A DNA stretch of 64,000 bases, taken from the NCBI RefSeq assembly GCF_000264905.1, contig NW_006763150.1, positions 864,093-928,092 of the forward strand, read 5' to 3'. The position numbers and the translations under genes are program-made. The DNA comes from Stereum hirsutum FP-91666 SS1. Its lineage: Eukaryota > Basidiomycota > Agaricomycetes > Russulales > Stereaceae. This document shows, piece after piece, positions 45,101 through 58,241 of the stretch (positions are counted from its first letter, which is position 1; every line of letters starts with the position of its first letter). The notes below the pieces were generated by a model. The model saw nothing but the letters and a program-made list of their open reading frames with translations, ran no database searches and was not told where the DNA came from.

Positions 45101-46655
45101 ATGTCCCTTCACGACTCTCAACTTGAACCAGGAATGGATAGCAGACTACGCGCGCACTCCATTGACCTCTCGCTCGAACTCGAACGCCAGCTTGACAACG
45201 AATCCCTCCCGCCCTCTTCCCCCAGAACCGACCGTCCACAATCGTTGGACCCACAGGTGCTGTCGACCATCATCATCAATCTACGCACGAGTCTCGCAGA
45301 GGTACAGAACGAGCGGGATGCGCTGTCGGCTGCGTTAGCGGAGTCTCAGAGGAAGGAAGAGACGGCAGAGGCCGAATTGAAGACGGTGTCGGAGAGACAG
45401 GCAGCCGTCGAGGCTGAGTTGGAGGCTTCCAAGCAGAAGAATCAGGATGATGCGGAGACCCTCGCTATGCTTAGAAGCAAGGTAGAAGAGAGTCGGTAAG
45501 CGCCTGAACCTCTATCAACTGCTATAACTCTATCAGTGGTCGTATGCATGGCATTAACCGTGCCCTCATTATCTCCGCTGTTATAGACGAGGCCTCATGC
45601 GCTTGCAGACCGAAAACCGTAGAATGAGCCAAACGCCGCTCGATCTCTCTCGAGCTGGTCTGCCGTCCTTTGGTGGTCCTGGCTCCAGCAAACGCGCTTC
45701 GTTCACACCCCTCACCGGTTCATCAGTCGCACGTATGCAAGCTCACAGACGTATCTCTTCCGTTTCCGATTCGACTTTACACTGGGCTCCCGAGTCTTCC
45801 AACGCCGACCCCAACTCCACCTCCCCGAACTCCCAAGTCATCACCCTGCCAGACCTCTCTTCCAATCCCGCCCCTCCCCCTCCCTCTTCAAGGCGATTCT
45901 CCGGTCTGTTCGGGCGCGCTGCTCCCATTGACCCGCTTGACTTGTCGGCTGCTAAGCCAGGAGCGACGAGTGCGGAGGTCGAGAGTTTACGTCAAGAGGT
46001 CAGGACGCTGAAGGCTGCTCTCGAGGAAACGCGGAGCGAGCTGACGGAGAGCAACGAGGCCAAGGAGGCTTCAGAGACGTGTGTCAAGGCACTGCGCGAA
46101 TTCATCGCAGAGAACAATGTCGGTCCGGACGCGCACGCCTCTGCCGCTGGTCGTACCAGCAACGATGGCGGGTCGCGGGCGAGCATCAGTAGCAGCGGTG
46201 CTGGAGGTGGGGCCAACGGCTCCCTCTGGGGTTTCAAACTTTGGAGTACGGGGTCAGGAGCGGGCACACCGGTGCATGGTAGCGAACCGAGCATGTCGCC
46301 AAGCTCTGAACGGAACGTCGTGCCACTGCCCAAAGCGCATTCTCAGCCGCCGATGTACTCGCAAGGGGAGCCTCTGACGAAGAAGCTTGGTGGGTTCTTT
46401 GGTAATCGGATCAGTGGTGGTGGAGCCGCTGCTCCTGCAGTACCGAGGCCTATGAATGGTGTCCAGGAGCCGATGTATAACGGGTCAGATACGTCGTCCG
46501 CAGACGAGTCGGTGCCGGTCAGCCCTATCCTCGAGCACACACCCACGAACATCTCGGTCGGCGTGAGGAGCGCGGGATCTGGCCTGGATGAAATCGCTGG
46601 GAGTCCTGACCAGAAGACTATGGGGGTAGGCAGGACCGTGGAAGTTGCGTTGTGA
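45101..46655 (+). CDS. Coiled-coil protein of unknown function
   Basis: Not recognised. Two exons (45101-45495, 45587-46655) give 487 residues. A strong heptad region lies at about 60-135 (IIINLRTSLAEVQNERDALS, AVEAELEASKQ), then RGLMRLQTENRRMS. A Ser/Pro-rich linker follows, then a second coiled coil at about 260-310 (VESLRQEVRTLKAALEETRS). The rest is Gly/Ser-rich and carries aromatic patches that look like short linear motifs (RRFSGLFGR, SLWGFKLWS, KKLGGFFGNRISGG). There is no signal peptide or membrane segment. Tethering or scaffold roles are usual for such proteins, but nothing here proves one. The start is the first ATG, in context ATCATCATGTCC. Confidence 0.85.
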
Positions 46656-47627
46656 TTCAGGAGGGGGAGGTTGGACTGGAAGGATTTACAGGATCACGAT
46701 ATGATTTCTCATGCTACGGGATACCCATAGTACACACTGACCGACATGACATGACCTCGCACTCTATGCTTTCTGGATTGTACATACACTGAAGACTAAT
46801 ACTCGCACCTACATACATATACCTAGAAATATCAAATAATACGTTATATCACTGGCAGTTGGTGTTGTGTTGGCCAGGGCATTGCCAGGGCACGTCGTGC
46901 AGAAGTGCCTCCGTGTTTTTGACCTGCTATAAATCGGGCAGGAAGATCTGCCCCCGAGCCCAATGACGCGAGCGGACTGTTTAGCTGTTCTCCAGGGTAT
47001 TTCAGTCAGCGTTGCACACGCATTGTTGAGAAACTTCGAGCGAGGACGCCCAGGTACTTATGCGGACGATGTCCCATGCAGTTAGTGTGTACACAAGAAA
47101 CATGTCTGATTGAAGCGTCTGAAACCCCTCTTACATCTCGATGGAACAGTTTGTCGAGCTTCTGAGCCGGCAACGCCGAGTCGTTACAAGCGGGACTGGG
47201 TATCCATTCGAGTTCGTCTGGCATACAAAGGCAACTCCACTTTGTTTTCACGTCTACGCACACTCCCGAGCGGCAATCAGTGGCTTAGACAAAGATGCAG
47301 GGCCCCGCGGCGTGGGTATAAACGTCGTAACGCATAGTTTGTAGAGGGTAGAGCCTTGCATCATCCAACAGGGGTAAGTTGCCACCCGGCTAAGTATTCG
47401 AAGAAGACAGGTGAATGCCCAGTGGTCAGCAGAGGTCTTGAAGGAAATATTTCCTACGAGAGGGGGTGTATGTAAAAGGTTGTAGTGGACGCGGGTGCAT
47501 CCTGTCGATCTGGGCAGAAGGCGGAGCCATTTGGGCTTGATATAGCAAACGGGGAGCCCTGCAGACCCTGGCTGAAGCCACATAAAGACTCGAACCCGAC
47601 GAGCCGTCAGACTTCTCCCGAACAACC
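46656..47627. other. Intergenic between the coiled-coil gene and TF-B
   Basis: About 970 bases. It probably holds the coiled-coil gene's 3' UTR and the TF-B promoter (CATAAAG at 47581 is a weak TATA candidate). The longest open frame, on the minus strand at 47254-47757, overlaps TF-B exon 1 and has no recognisable domain; I read it as a shadow. Confidence 0.45.
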
Positions 47628-50600
47628 ATGTCCTTCTCCCTCGCGCCCACAGGAGACGCAGGTACTCCCGCCTCTCTTTCACCAAAACAACGTCGGAGGA
47701 GCGCTGCTTTGAGCTGCGCAGAATGCAGAAGGTTCCCTCATTAATGATCTTCCCCAATTCGGAAACACGTGGCTGATGTCAGATGTCTGTGAACCGACAG
47801 GCTAAAGCTCAGGTCCCCCGTGCCTCTTTCTTCCCCCGTTGTCCTCGAATGCTGACATCTCTTCATAATTGCATATTGCGTAACTTAACAGATGCAGCCG
47901 CGTTTTCCCATGTACGAGCTGCGTTAAGAAAGGTTGTGGTGCTATATGCCCCGATGGTAAGTCCGCAAATCTGCGTACTAGTTAGAAAGCCGTTCATTTC
48001 AAACCATGTTTGGTAGGCTCCCTCACCACTGGCAAGGGAAATCGGTATGTTTCTGTGTCGAATCTAAAGGTCTGCTCTGACGGAAGAGATGATCAGCTTC
48101 ATACTTGCAAACACCGAAGTCCTACATGACAAGATAGGTCAGTTAGCTTCTCGCGTGAGGCAATTGGAGGACGCTTTAGGCGAGCAACACGCCCTCCATT
48201 CCACCGAGCGTCACGCCCTGCTCGCGGATGATTTGTTGCAAATCAAACGCCCTCTCGAAAGAGAACTCAAGAAGGAAACATCAGGCGAGGAGGAACCTGA
48301 AGCGGCAGAGGTCATTGACGCGGTCGGATCCCTGTACGCCGACTTTGCTCACTCGTTTCGCATGATGTCGACTCTAACCTTCTCTCAGCGCTATATCCCG
48401 CACAGGGAAGACCAATTTCTTTGGGCAGACTGCTAACTCTTGGGTGCGTCCTGTAGATTATCGGAGTGCATGCATCACCATGATTTATACGAGTGTTGCA
48501 GTATTTATTACAGGTATGCCATGTCGCTATCCCCCTGTCATCGTACTCATTTCAACATTGTTCAGAACGAGGAAAATAGTGGGGACGAGGAAAGCAGCGC
48601 GAGCCCTGAGCTCCCATTGCCGTATGACCTACCTTGGCTCAGTCATACGTTCCCATTTACGCAAAGTGTTAGTCGGACGGCGCAAAATGTGCGGAGTATC
48701 CTCTTGAGCTATCTACCTGAGGCTCCTCAAGCCCAAAGATTGGTTGACATATATTATAATAATGCTGCTTGGATGTGAGTCTATGTCTACATCCTGGCTC
48801 ATAATTATCTTAATCCTTGCTGTCCAGGTATACACCGATGTACAGAGATGATTTCCAGGAAAACGTCTTCAACCGAATATATGAGCCTCAGCCCCTTGCA
48901 GAGCCCGATCCTATTGAATGCCACCGGTCAGTCACTTTTAGACGACGAATTCACAAAATCTGACTTCGCCGCTTAGGATTGGTGCAATGTACTTGGTTCT
49001 TGCACTCGCAACTCTCGTTGACCTCGAGATGCCACAGCAATCGCACGATGCTCACTACTATCTCCAGTTAGGGCGAGCAGCCTTATCTGTGGACTCGATA
49101 TTTGAGGGTCAATCCACAATCGCTCTACAAGCGTTGGTGAGGAGGTTCACTACTCTCGTCTGTCTTCGCCTGCGGTTCTGACTCCCACTTTTAGTTGATG
49201 ATGGCACATTTCATGTTCTGGTCCGATATTGACGGTCCTCGATGGGCTGTTATGGGAATTGCGGTCAAATTGGCTCACAGTGTGCGCACTGAATATACTC
49301 AAAGCTCAGGGAGACATGCTTACCCAAACCCCCCATATATTATAGTGCGGTCTCCGTAAGTTCTTGTTTCCGTTTTACAGACCGTTGGCTGCAGAGATGA
49401 ACACATGGGTATTCAGATCGAGACAGCGGCAGATGGGGTCTGAGTGCAACTGAGACGTTTAGGCGAAGATCTCTCTTCTGGGAGCTTTATGTGTACGACA
49501 GCTATTATGCTTGATTGTTGCCAGACTGGTGCTGACGGCCTGTTTTTGCTTGCAGTTATGATTCTTGGCAGGTTTGCTTCCATTCACAGGGCTATTTCTC
49601 ATAGCGAGTCTGATTCATCTGTCCAGAGCTTAACCTATGGCAGGCCACCTTCGTTTTCCTTGATACATATAGACACCCAAATGGCACACCAACCCACGAA
49701 AAACGACCAAGGCGAAGAAGAAATGATATGTATGTCACTAGGATCTCCATAAGCTCGAGCCAGTCTCATTCGCCGACCCAGTTGAATTGTGGAAACACAA
49801 ATTCTCTTCTCAATGTCTCAGTGTTGTTCACGACCAAGTATTCGGCGCTAGAGCACCGAGCTACAAGGTGCTCCAGGAGCTCGACCGGAAAGTACGAAAC
49901 TTTCCGACACCTCCATCCTTGCAAGTTCCCGGCTTTGGGGGACCAGTTGTTGACGCAACACCGGCACCCATATCTTTGACCATGCAAAGATATATCGCTT
50001 TCGCAATCCGGGAAATTAGTCTGTGTTTCCTCGTGTTCCCTAGTTTCGATTTTACTGACCCACCGATATCCACAGCACTTTTCTATATGCATCGAGGTTT
50101 CTTTGCTCGTGCATTGGAGGACAACGCACAGGATCCTTTGGGGAGCAAGTTTGCGCCGTCCGTTCTGGCGGCGTATAGCACCGCTTGCTCCTTCGTGGCA
50201 TTGATCAAAAGCTTGTTCTCCCAACAGCCAGCCTTGACCGAACGGATGTGGTTTCTGTTCACCCACGTATTTTCTTGTGCCGTAAGTCTCAGCATATCAT
50301 ATGTTCTTGGCCCTTGAGCTCACGCTTCTGTTGTCCAGATTGTCCTGAGCTCGATACCGATCAAGTGCCCTTCGATGGCTCTCGCACGCTCGGCGCTCTC
50401 TCACCTCGATTCTGCACTTCAACTTTTTGAACGAGTGGCCGAAAATCCTCGCGCAGTAAGGGTTCTGGTGAGTAGAATATCAGTATCTCCTACGATGATG
50501 TGAGGACTTACGAGGACACATCAGCCTATCCTGCGGAAGCTGCGCGAACGAGCGATTGCCTCCATGCAGGAGTTGCAGATGCGCCACCCCATGACACCCT

Positions 50601-51223
50601 CGTCAAAACCACCCATGAATCCGACGCTCAAGAAGGAAGACGAAGAGCTGGCCACTCTTGGAGGCAAGACACGACTCGTCCACCGCGGTCCGACATCTGC
50701 ATCATCCCCATCGAATACCGCATCCCCATCCTCGAACTCTGCGTCCCCGCCACCGCACTCTGTATCCCCACCATTGACCGCAGGACATCGACACGTACGA
50801 ACTCCATCGATTGCTTCGCAGGAAGCAACCTACCCTCGTCCAGACCAGTTTTCGCATACACCCCACGTCGCGGCAAATCAGCAGACTCCAGCATGGTCGA
50901 CGTATCCTCCTCCTTCGGAACATGCTCCAGCATACAACTACAACACATATAACTTCCCTCCACAGCAATGGTCGCAGCAGCTACCACCCGCGGAGGAGTT
51001 CGCATACAGCGCCGCTCACGACGGGGCGATGTCGATTGAGATGCTGGCCGATCAGTACGGCGTGACGAATTTTGACTACTCAGCATCGATGTCGGTGAAT
51101 TCATATTATGGACAGTCAGGATCGGACGCTGGTCTTATGATGCAGAGCCCCGGAGAGATGCAGGCCACGCAGGACCCCACTGCTGCGTGGCAGAGTCTGG
51201 TAGCCCAGTTCAGTCATGTATGA
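47628..51223 (+). CDS. Zn(II)2Cys6 fungal transcription factor (TF-B), paralogue of TF-A
   Basis: Nineteen exons: 47628-47731, 47801-47812, 47892-47956, 48017-48044, 48097-48333, 48389-48443, 48502-48513, 48566-48774, 48828-48926, 48977-49136, 49195-49281, 49346-49355, 49417-49492, 49556-49571, 49627-49729, 49782-50018, 50076-50281, 50339-50467 and 50525-51223, giving 847 residues with consistent phases. The zinc cluster reads CAECRRLKLRCSR, then CTSCVKKGCGAICPDG. A coiled coil follows (LHDKIGQLASRVRQLEDAL), then the middle homology region (CGLHRDSGRWGLSATET, YDSWQSLTYGRPPSF). The end carries DEELATLGGKTRLV, a Gln/Pro/Tyr-rich region and QSLVAQFSHV, parallel to TF-A. Four exons are 12, 12, 10 and 16 nt; each restores residues present in TF-A. 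Targets are unknown. It converges with clathrin heavy chain. Confidence 0.88.
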
Positions 51224-51727
51224 AAGGACTGATGGAGATCCATATGTTATTTGTATATTCTCCCCCGAGTACTTACTCTGTAGAGCATTTTCCTTGTGTT
51301 AGTGGTCACCTTTGCGATGGTTTTCTCCTGGGTCAGTTCGTTTACATTTCTCACTGATGTTGCATGGTGATGTCTGGTCAGGCGAGTTGTATTGCATCTT
51401 GGAAGCCGTGATACGTGTTAGCCTGTATTTTACCTGATACTGCCTCCGTCTCCGTTGATATCTTCGCCGATGAGCAATGCTGTGGGTTTTGTTGAGCTTC
51501 TGCGACTAAGGCACTTGAGAAATGGGCTGTTTCACACAATCACACGTTTGAGACGAACGCAGGTAGAGTTGAAAGGGAATAAAAAACATAACAACATCCA
51601 ATTAAAATCAAGCTGGCAAAGACTGGCATATGTAAAGAGCTTCCAAACGAGAATTATGCGACCCGAACCGTACAGATATCATGAAAGTCCACTCTCCATC
51701 CTAATCCACACTTGCAACGACAACACA
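51224..51727. other. Convergent intergenic region
   Basis: About 500 bases between the TF-B and clathrin stops; 3' UTRs of both. Nothing else seen. Confidence 0.5.
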
Positions 51728-54700
51728 TCAATACGCACCAAACCCGGTCATTTGTGGGGCAAAGCCCATGCCAGTACCGTTCATCATAGGTGGCGGTGCC
51801 TGGCCAGGGAACCTGGTAGTAGCAAGGAAGAAGATATAGTTGAGCGGGTGCATATTGAGTGACGAGTCGAATGGAAGTAGCGCTTACCCGTTCCCTTGCG
51901 TCAAAAGGAGACGGTTGCCCATGAGTCCTGGGTTGATGATTGGAGCGTCCGCCTCGGTCTGCTCCTTTTGGATCTCCTTCTTCGCCCGCTCCTTCACCTC
52001 CTTCTCCAAAGCGGCCAACTGAGTGAGAGTTCAAGTCAGCAACGACATCGCCATATATTTCGAAAAGAATGCATACCTTTTCGACCAAACTGCGCTGAGA
52101 CTGAATCTTGTAAGGCATGTAGAAATCGTTGAGACCATGCTGCCACGACAACTCCTCGACAACATCGGACCGCAGCAAGTCGAAACAGGTGAACAGGAGT
52201 GCAGCGAAGCACTCCTTGTTTCCAATGTCCACGAAGTAGGATAAGAGCTCCTCCGCGACTTCGGTAGATGACGACGTCGCTGCCGTGACCATGGCGTCCT
52301 TGTAGAGCTTGTCCTGCTTCGAAAGCGAGATGGACTCCTCCCAGCGTTTGTTTTTCTGCGTGATAAGAGGTCAGCATGCGACTTCGGGCAGGGGTACTAC
52401 CAATCATACCTTGTAAAGATGAGCAGCCAGCCGCCTGAACTCGAGGAGCTCATGTCTCTCTAACCGCCGGGCAAGGGCAATGTTGTCGAAGTTGTCAAAG
52501 CTGTCTATCGAGTCACGAAGGGTCTTGTAGTCCTCCTCTTCAATCAGCAAGTCATTGTAAGCGTTATTGACCGCCTCTATGTTCAACTGTTCGAACAAGT
52601 CAGTTCATCTGGTCAAAGATCAGAAAAGCGGAAGATAGATTTCTCACATGCTGCACAGCGATGAGGTACGAGCGAATGAGAGGAATATGATCGATTTGTT
52701 GGAACATGCGAACAACGCGAGCATGGTCGATACGTGGGATGAGCACCGTCAATAGATCCGTCAAGAGTGTCGGCTGCTCCTGGAGGTAGAACGAGAGTGC
52801 CTTGTAGTAGCTAATAGACTGCGTGTCAGCAACAGAAATCATATCTGCAAAGCTTCGAAGACTTACATCTCCACGTTCGCCACGCGAACGACAACATCCT
52901 TGAACTGGTTGTGCTCCCAGGCGTCCGAGGAACGCTCGATCATAGCCAGCGCCGCATTGTCAAATTCATCGTACTTAATGTAGAGCAACACGAGCTCAGG
53001 CCACAGGTGAGCCTTCTCAGTGGCCTTGATGACCTTGGGAATGTTGATCCGTGAGACGAAAAGCTTGAGGTGTTCCATGACTATTGAGACATCGTTGTCA
53101 GAGTCACATGATAGATACTGATATCGAGAGATACATACGTTTCTCCGGCTTGTACTTGCTGTATAGAATAGCAAGTTCGGTAAAGATACCCATCTAGAAG
53201 GACAGGGGGATAAGCAACAATGATCGCGAAGACTAGATCGTCTACGTACGTGTGCTCGTTCAAGACTCAAACCAGCCTCCAACAACGTCAAGACCTCATC
53301 GAAATACCCTCGTCGCTCATACGTTTGAATCAGGGCTGGCAGTTCCTCAGCGTGAACAACGATGTTGAGACCGCAAATCTGAGCCAGGCGGAACTCTGAA
53401 GTCTCCAAGCAAGCAGCATGGACCTGCTTCCAGACCTGGGTGTTACCGGCTTTCCTCGCACTCTCCACAGCTGCCTGGTTCTCGCCGAGGTAGATGAGCG
53501 TCGTCGCGAGCCTGGCCCAGTTGGAGATACTTGTGAAGAGGAGCTTGGCGGCCTGGTACAACTCGTCTTCGAAACATTTCTCTCCAACCTCGAGGATGTC
53601 GGCGACATTTGTCATACCCAGGAAGTCCTCCATGTCATGCAGACGGTCGGTCTTCGCATAGGCGTAGGCGAGCTCGGTGTCAACCTTGGGCTCGCGAAGA
53701 GACTTGCGAGCCATCTGGAGGAAGCGCACAAGATCGTCATGTTTGCCAGCGTGGTTGGCGATTTCGATGACTTCATGGAAATTCGAAGGGTCTTCCGCCT
53801 TGATGTACGAATCTAGGATACCACACTATTAGCGTGTACATTCGAGCAAGAGGAACTTGAGCCACGTACCGATAGCGTCCTTGATGCGAAGGCCATCGAG
53901 CTGTGCCTTGGCAAGGCGACTCCAAACTTCGGGTCGATTCACCTTGTTCGCGTAGTCGACCCCACGATCCAGTGAGACGATGTACTCGACCAAGACATTG
54001 ATAGCCTCTGCATGCTGCTCGTACTTCTTGTAGATAGTCAACGCCTCCTCGTATAAGCCGTGGTCAGTGGCAATCTTCGCGATCTCGCCACTGTCGTAAT
54101 TCTGCAACTTGTTGATGTAACCGACAACCTTGCCCTTGTCGGCACGGATAGCAGTCAAGAGGAGCAAGTTCTGGAGGTTGCGGTTGTCGCTGAATGCTGA
54201 AGGCTCGATGATGATCTTCTCCAAGAGCTCGATGAGTTCGATGGGCAAGTCGGCGGACAGGAAGGACTTGACGGTAATGGAGACATCATCTGGGTCGGTG
54301 CTCTCAGGGATAGCGGTCGAAACGACCTGCGAGGATGATGGTGACGATTAGAAAGGATAAAGAATAAGACAGAAAGACCAATATGTACCTGGTCAATAAG
54401 TTGACGGCGGTGGTCATTGCCGGGCGAGAGAACCTGTGCCCAAAGCTCGGGCTGACGACGCTTGACGAGGTAACGCGCCTGTTGCTTGAACATCGAGTTC
54501 TCGTTCGTAATCGCGATGAGCTCCTCGTCACAGAAGCCCTTGGCATACGCGATGTAAGCCAGGTAAGGGTCGCGTGCCTCGCAGAACTTGCCGACAACTA
54601 GAGGCTCGTACAGCTACGATACATGTTATGTTAATGTTATATACTCGAGACATCGAATACCGAGTAGACTCACGTTGTTCTCTTTGAGGAACTGTTCTGG

Positions 54701-57700
54701 GTTGTTGTTGCTGTCGATGAAGATCTTCGCCATAGCATTGTAGACCGCCGGGTCTTGACTCCCACTCTGCACTCTGGCCTCCAACCACGGCAAGATCAAC
54801 TTCAGCCTGTTCCTCTGCTCGACCTCGTTCACCAACTCGTCGATCGGGAAGTTGCCCGTGACGGAAGCAAGCAGTCCCTTGATCGTCGTCTCGTCACAGT
54901 CAACGTCCAACAACCCACCAACGACCTGTGGCGTGCGGAAAGAGTTGACGCGCTGGACGTAGACCTCGATGAATTTGGTGAGGCCGTTCTGGTAAAGGTA
55001 CAGAACGAGATCGTGGACGAAGTCGAAACGGTCGCAGACGATGATGAGGGGGAGCTGGTCTGCGAGCTTGGCCTCCTTGAGGAAGTTCTTGACCTTCTCC
55101 GGGTTGTAAGCGTTTGATTCCCGACAAATGCGCTCGACCTCGCGGATCTGACCAGTACGGGTGGCGGCCTGAATGTATTTGAAGTGCACCTCGGGATCCT
55201 CGCTCAGGTTAACGATAGAACCGAGGTAGTAGTAGAGACCTAGGAAATAAATTCATAAGACAGTCTATACATTGAGTCTATGAGACGACGTACCTTCGAA
55301 GCTCTTGAACGATTCGAACATCTCGATGAGTTTGACGGGACCCAAGATGTCCGAGTACTTGGTCGCAATCTGAACGACGACCTGCAAGTTCTGGCGGATG
55401 TTGATACGCAACATCTCCTGCATACAGGCCATGGACTGTTCCGTCGTGAGGCGGCTGAAGTACGTGACGAGCCACTGCGAATAGTACAGTTAGTGTCAGA
55501 TATAGGAAGGGAATCAATACGGAGAACATACGTCCGCGGGAAGAATGTTCGTGTGCACAATTGCGCGCTTGATGTCAGCAATATCCTCGTAGTGTTCAAG
55601 AGCCTAGCACACCTGCGTTAGTTTCGTAACACGATATCTGGTATAGGAGAACATACCCGCTGCAACAATCCTGCCTGCTCGCAAAGGTTCGCGATACGTG
55701 GGCGGTCGTAGTGGGTGAACATCTCGTTGCCGAGAATAGCGTCAGCGACCTGAGGAGCGTGCATGAGGTTCATTTCAAGAAGTCGGGTCTGCAGATGGCC
55801 TTGCTCCGGCTTGTTGTCCTTGAGTGCATCGAGGAGGAAGGAAGTGGCGGGCTGGATCATATTCTGAGACATGAAGATATCGACGACCTGAACGAAGAGA
55901 ATTAGATTAGTATCAAAGCGAAAATGGGCCAAGAAGAGCCTCCGAGGTCACATACCCGTTCGACGTCGATCAAGGGCCCCGACTCGTCATTGGCCAACTG
56001 CGTAGCGAATTCCGCACCCTTGTCCGGGTTGGTGCGCATGATATGCTGGAGAAGGCTGACATAGTCGGGTGTGAAGCCAACTTTCTTGGCGTAGAGTACG
56101 ATCTTCTCCGTCTGGCCAGTTTCCGCGAAGCAAGCGATGACCTTGTTAGGAACGTTGGCGCGGAGGTAGACGCTAAGCGCCAGTGTCATGTCATGAAGGC
56201 GAACGATGTCTCCCAATTCTTCGCTACATGTAAGCTATTATGGGATTAGAGTAAGCAAAAAGTAGATGGAGGTTTCAGTAAGACTCACCTTGTCTTCTTT
56301 CAACCATTTCTCCAACAGCTGTTTCCTGCCCTGCTGCAGAACCGGCCGCGCGAGCTCGACGGACTCGAGATGGTTGAGTTGTCCTTTCTCGAGCAGTATA
56401 CCGAAATACTGCAGAATCGGCGAAAGACCGCCAGGCGGGGTCGGTGCTTGCTTGAATGTTTCGATGACCTGAGCCGTACGCAGGATACCCTGCAGAAAGA
56501 AAGAAAATTTGAGAAAAGGCATGGTCCATTCAGCAGACTCAGTATAACTCACCCGTGGCGAATTGGCAGCAATCTTCGCCGCCTCTCCAAACTGACCGCT
56601 TTGGAACAGTTGCTGGTACTGCTTGATGTACAAATCATCTGCACCGGGCAGATTGGCCCTGCTCGCGAGCTTGAACGCCAGCTCGGTGTTGTTGAGTGTC
56701 GTTAAAATATACGGAATCATTGTCGTGTCATCGACGCTGACGCTGAGGACCTGTCCCTTCCGGTTGATGCAGAGTATACCATTGCTCGCCTCGTGCTCAC
56801 AGGTGACGAAAATGGTCTCGCCGGAGATACGGTTCATGTAGATGCAGGCACCGGACTCGAGGTCGTACAGGTGGATGAAACCGTACTTCGTTGCGAGGTA
56901 TACGATGCCGTGTCGCTTAGAGACCTGCATGGCGACGGGGAAGTCGTTTGTCGCCTCGGGAGGGAAGTAGACATCGACTGCTTTCTTCGTGAAAGGGGGG
57001 TCGGGAGCCTGGTGGTCAATCTCCACAACGTGAAGCTATCGGACAGAACAGAACGCGAACAAATGGTATGTAAGAATTCATCTCTCCGGAGGCTCGCGTC
57101 AGGGATATGCGCACCTTAGCTCCATTACCCGTCCTGACTGAGAACGCGAACAACTTCGTGACGTGTTGCCGTCCGTCCAGCTTCATCTCCGCAAACGCAG
57201 CTGCATGGCCTTCGATAGGCTGACTGACCCCTCTCTCCTTGCTATACAGCTGCATAGAGCCCTTGACCTTGAACGCGGATGGGTTCGTCGAATTGCCCGA
57301 GATGCCGACGACGACCATCCACTTCTCGTCCGGTGAAACGCGGTAGTTGATGATCTGGCAACCAGCGAGGGTAGGATGACGGTCGAAGACCTTCTGGGGG
57401 GGAGTAGTCGTGTCGGCGATGGACCAGTGGTACACGGCGGTGTCTGTGACGAGACCAAGGTTGGAGTCGGACGTCCATTTCCAGAAGACGACATCTTCGT
57501 TGTTAACGTGGGACTTCACTTTCTGCTTCGTCTCAATGTTGAAGATCTGCAATGTCCGCCCGGCTGGAAGGAGACGGCGGACTTAGCTGGTCGAATAGGT
57601 ACGCATACGGCTGAGAATCTTACCCTTCAGCGCAAGGATCTTCTGCTTTGGATGCATGATTGCAGAGTCCGCCGTGATGGGTCGTCGCATGAGGTGGTTT

Positions 57701-57943
57701 GCATCTGCCAGGTCGATAATAACGACCTGGTTCTGCTCGTTAACCTTCTCTCGTACACATATGAAGTGGTCGCTCTCGAGCGTCAAGTTCTGCAAGTGCG
57801 AGATAATACCAAGTCAGGCAATCGTAACATGGAGACGCGTAAGGGTATGGACGACTGACCTGGAACGATATAGACGTGGGCTGTACGCCGAGCGCAGAGA
57901 GCTGCAGGTGCTCTGCGAATGCGATGGGTTTTGACGTATCCAT
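51728..57943 (-). CDS. CHC1: Clathrin heavy chain
   Basis: Triskelion subunit of coated vesicles at the trans-Golgi, endosomes and plasma membrane. Twenty exons: 57943-57860, 57789-57624, 57563-57115, 57035-56553, 56489-56289, 56234-55956, 55887-55657, 55603-55532, 55474-55294, 55239-54674, 54613-54389, 54326-53870, 53812-53250, 53193-53139, 53080-52867, 52810-52648, 52586-52410, 52355-52077, 52018-51888 and 51812-51728, giving 1686 residues, close to the usual 1650-1690. The N-terminal beta-propeller starts [20 protein letters not shown] and includes [14 protein letters not shown] and [18 protein letters not shown] linker helix and CHCR leg repeats follow ([40 protein letters not shown]). 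The trimerisation region [20 protein letters not shown] lies near the end, and the Gly/Met/Pro-rich tail ends MTGFGAY. Identification is secure. Confidence 0.97.
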
Positions 57944-58241
57944 AACGGAAGGGAGGGGAAGGGAGAAGGGAGAGGTGTGGGTAGGTAGAGACGCGGTTCA
58001 ATATCCGAATCGTCGACGAGCGGGGAGCCCGCCTTAGTTGACGTCTGTTTGCGTTTCCGCAACGTGGCGGTGGCCCATCGCCTCCTTGCGCCCTCTTTTG
58101 GTTTACCAGCGCCTCCCGAGCTCTTTTGTGACAGTACTGCTCATGATAGTGGAGAAAAGTCCACGAGTTCACTCGACAAGATATACAGTACACACATACG
58201 TGAGGTACGGGAAGATGCAGAGATACAGTAAGCCTCAGACC

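Noticed and set aside
47254..47757. 167-codon minus-strand open frame overlapping TF-B exon 1
   Set aside because: It overlaps a well-supported zinc-cluster exon on the other strand and contains no recognisable domain; it is a shadow frame.
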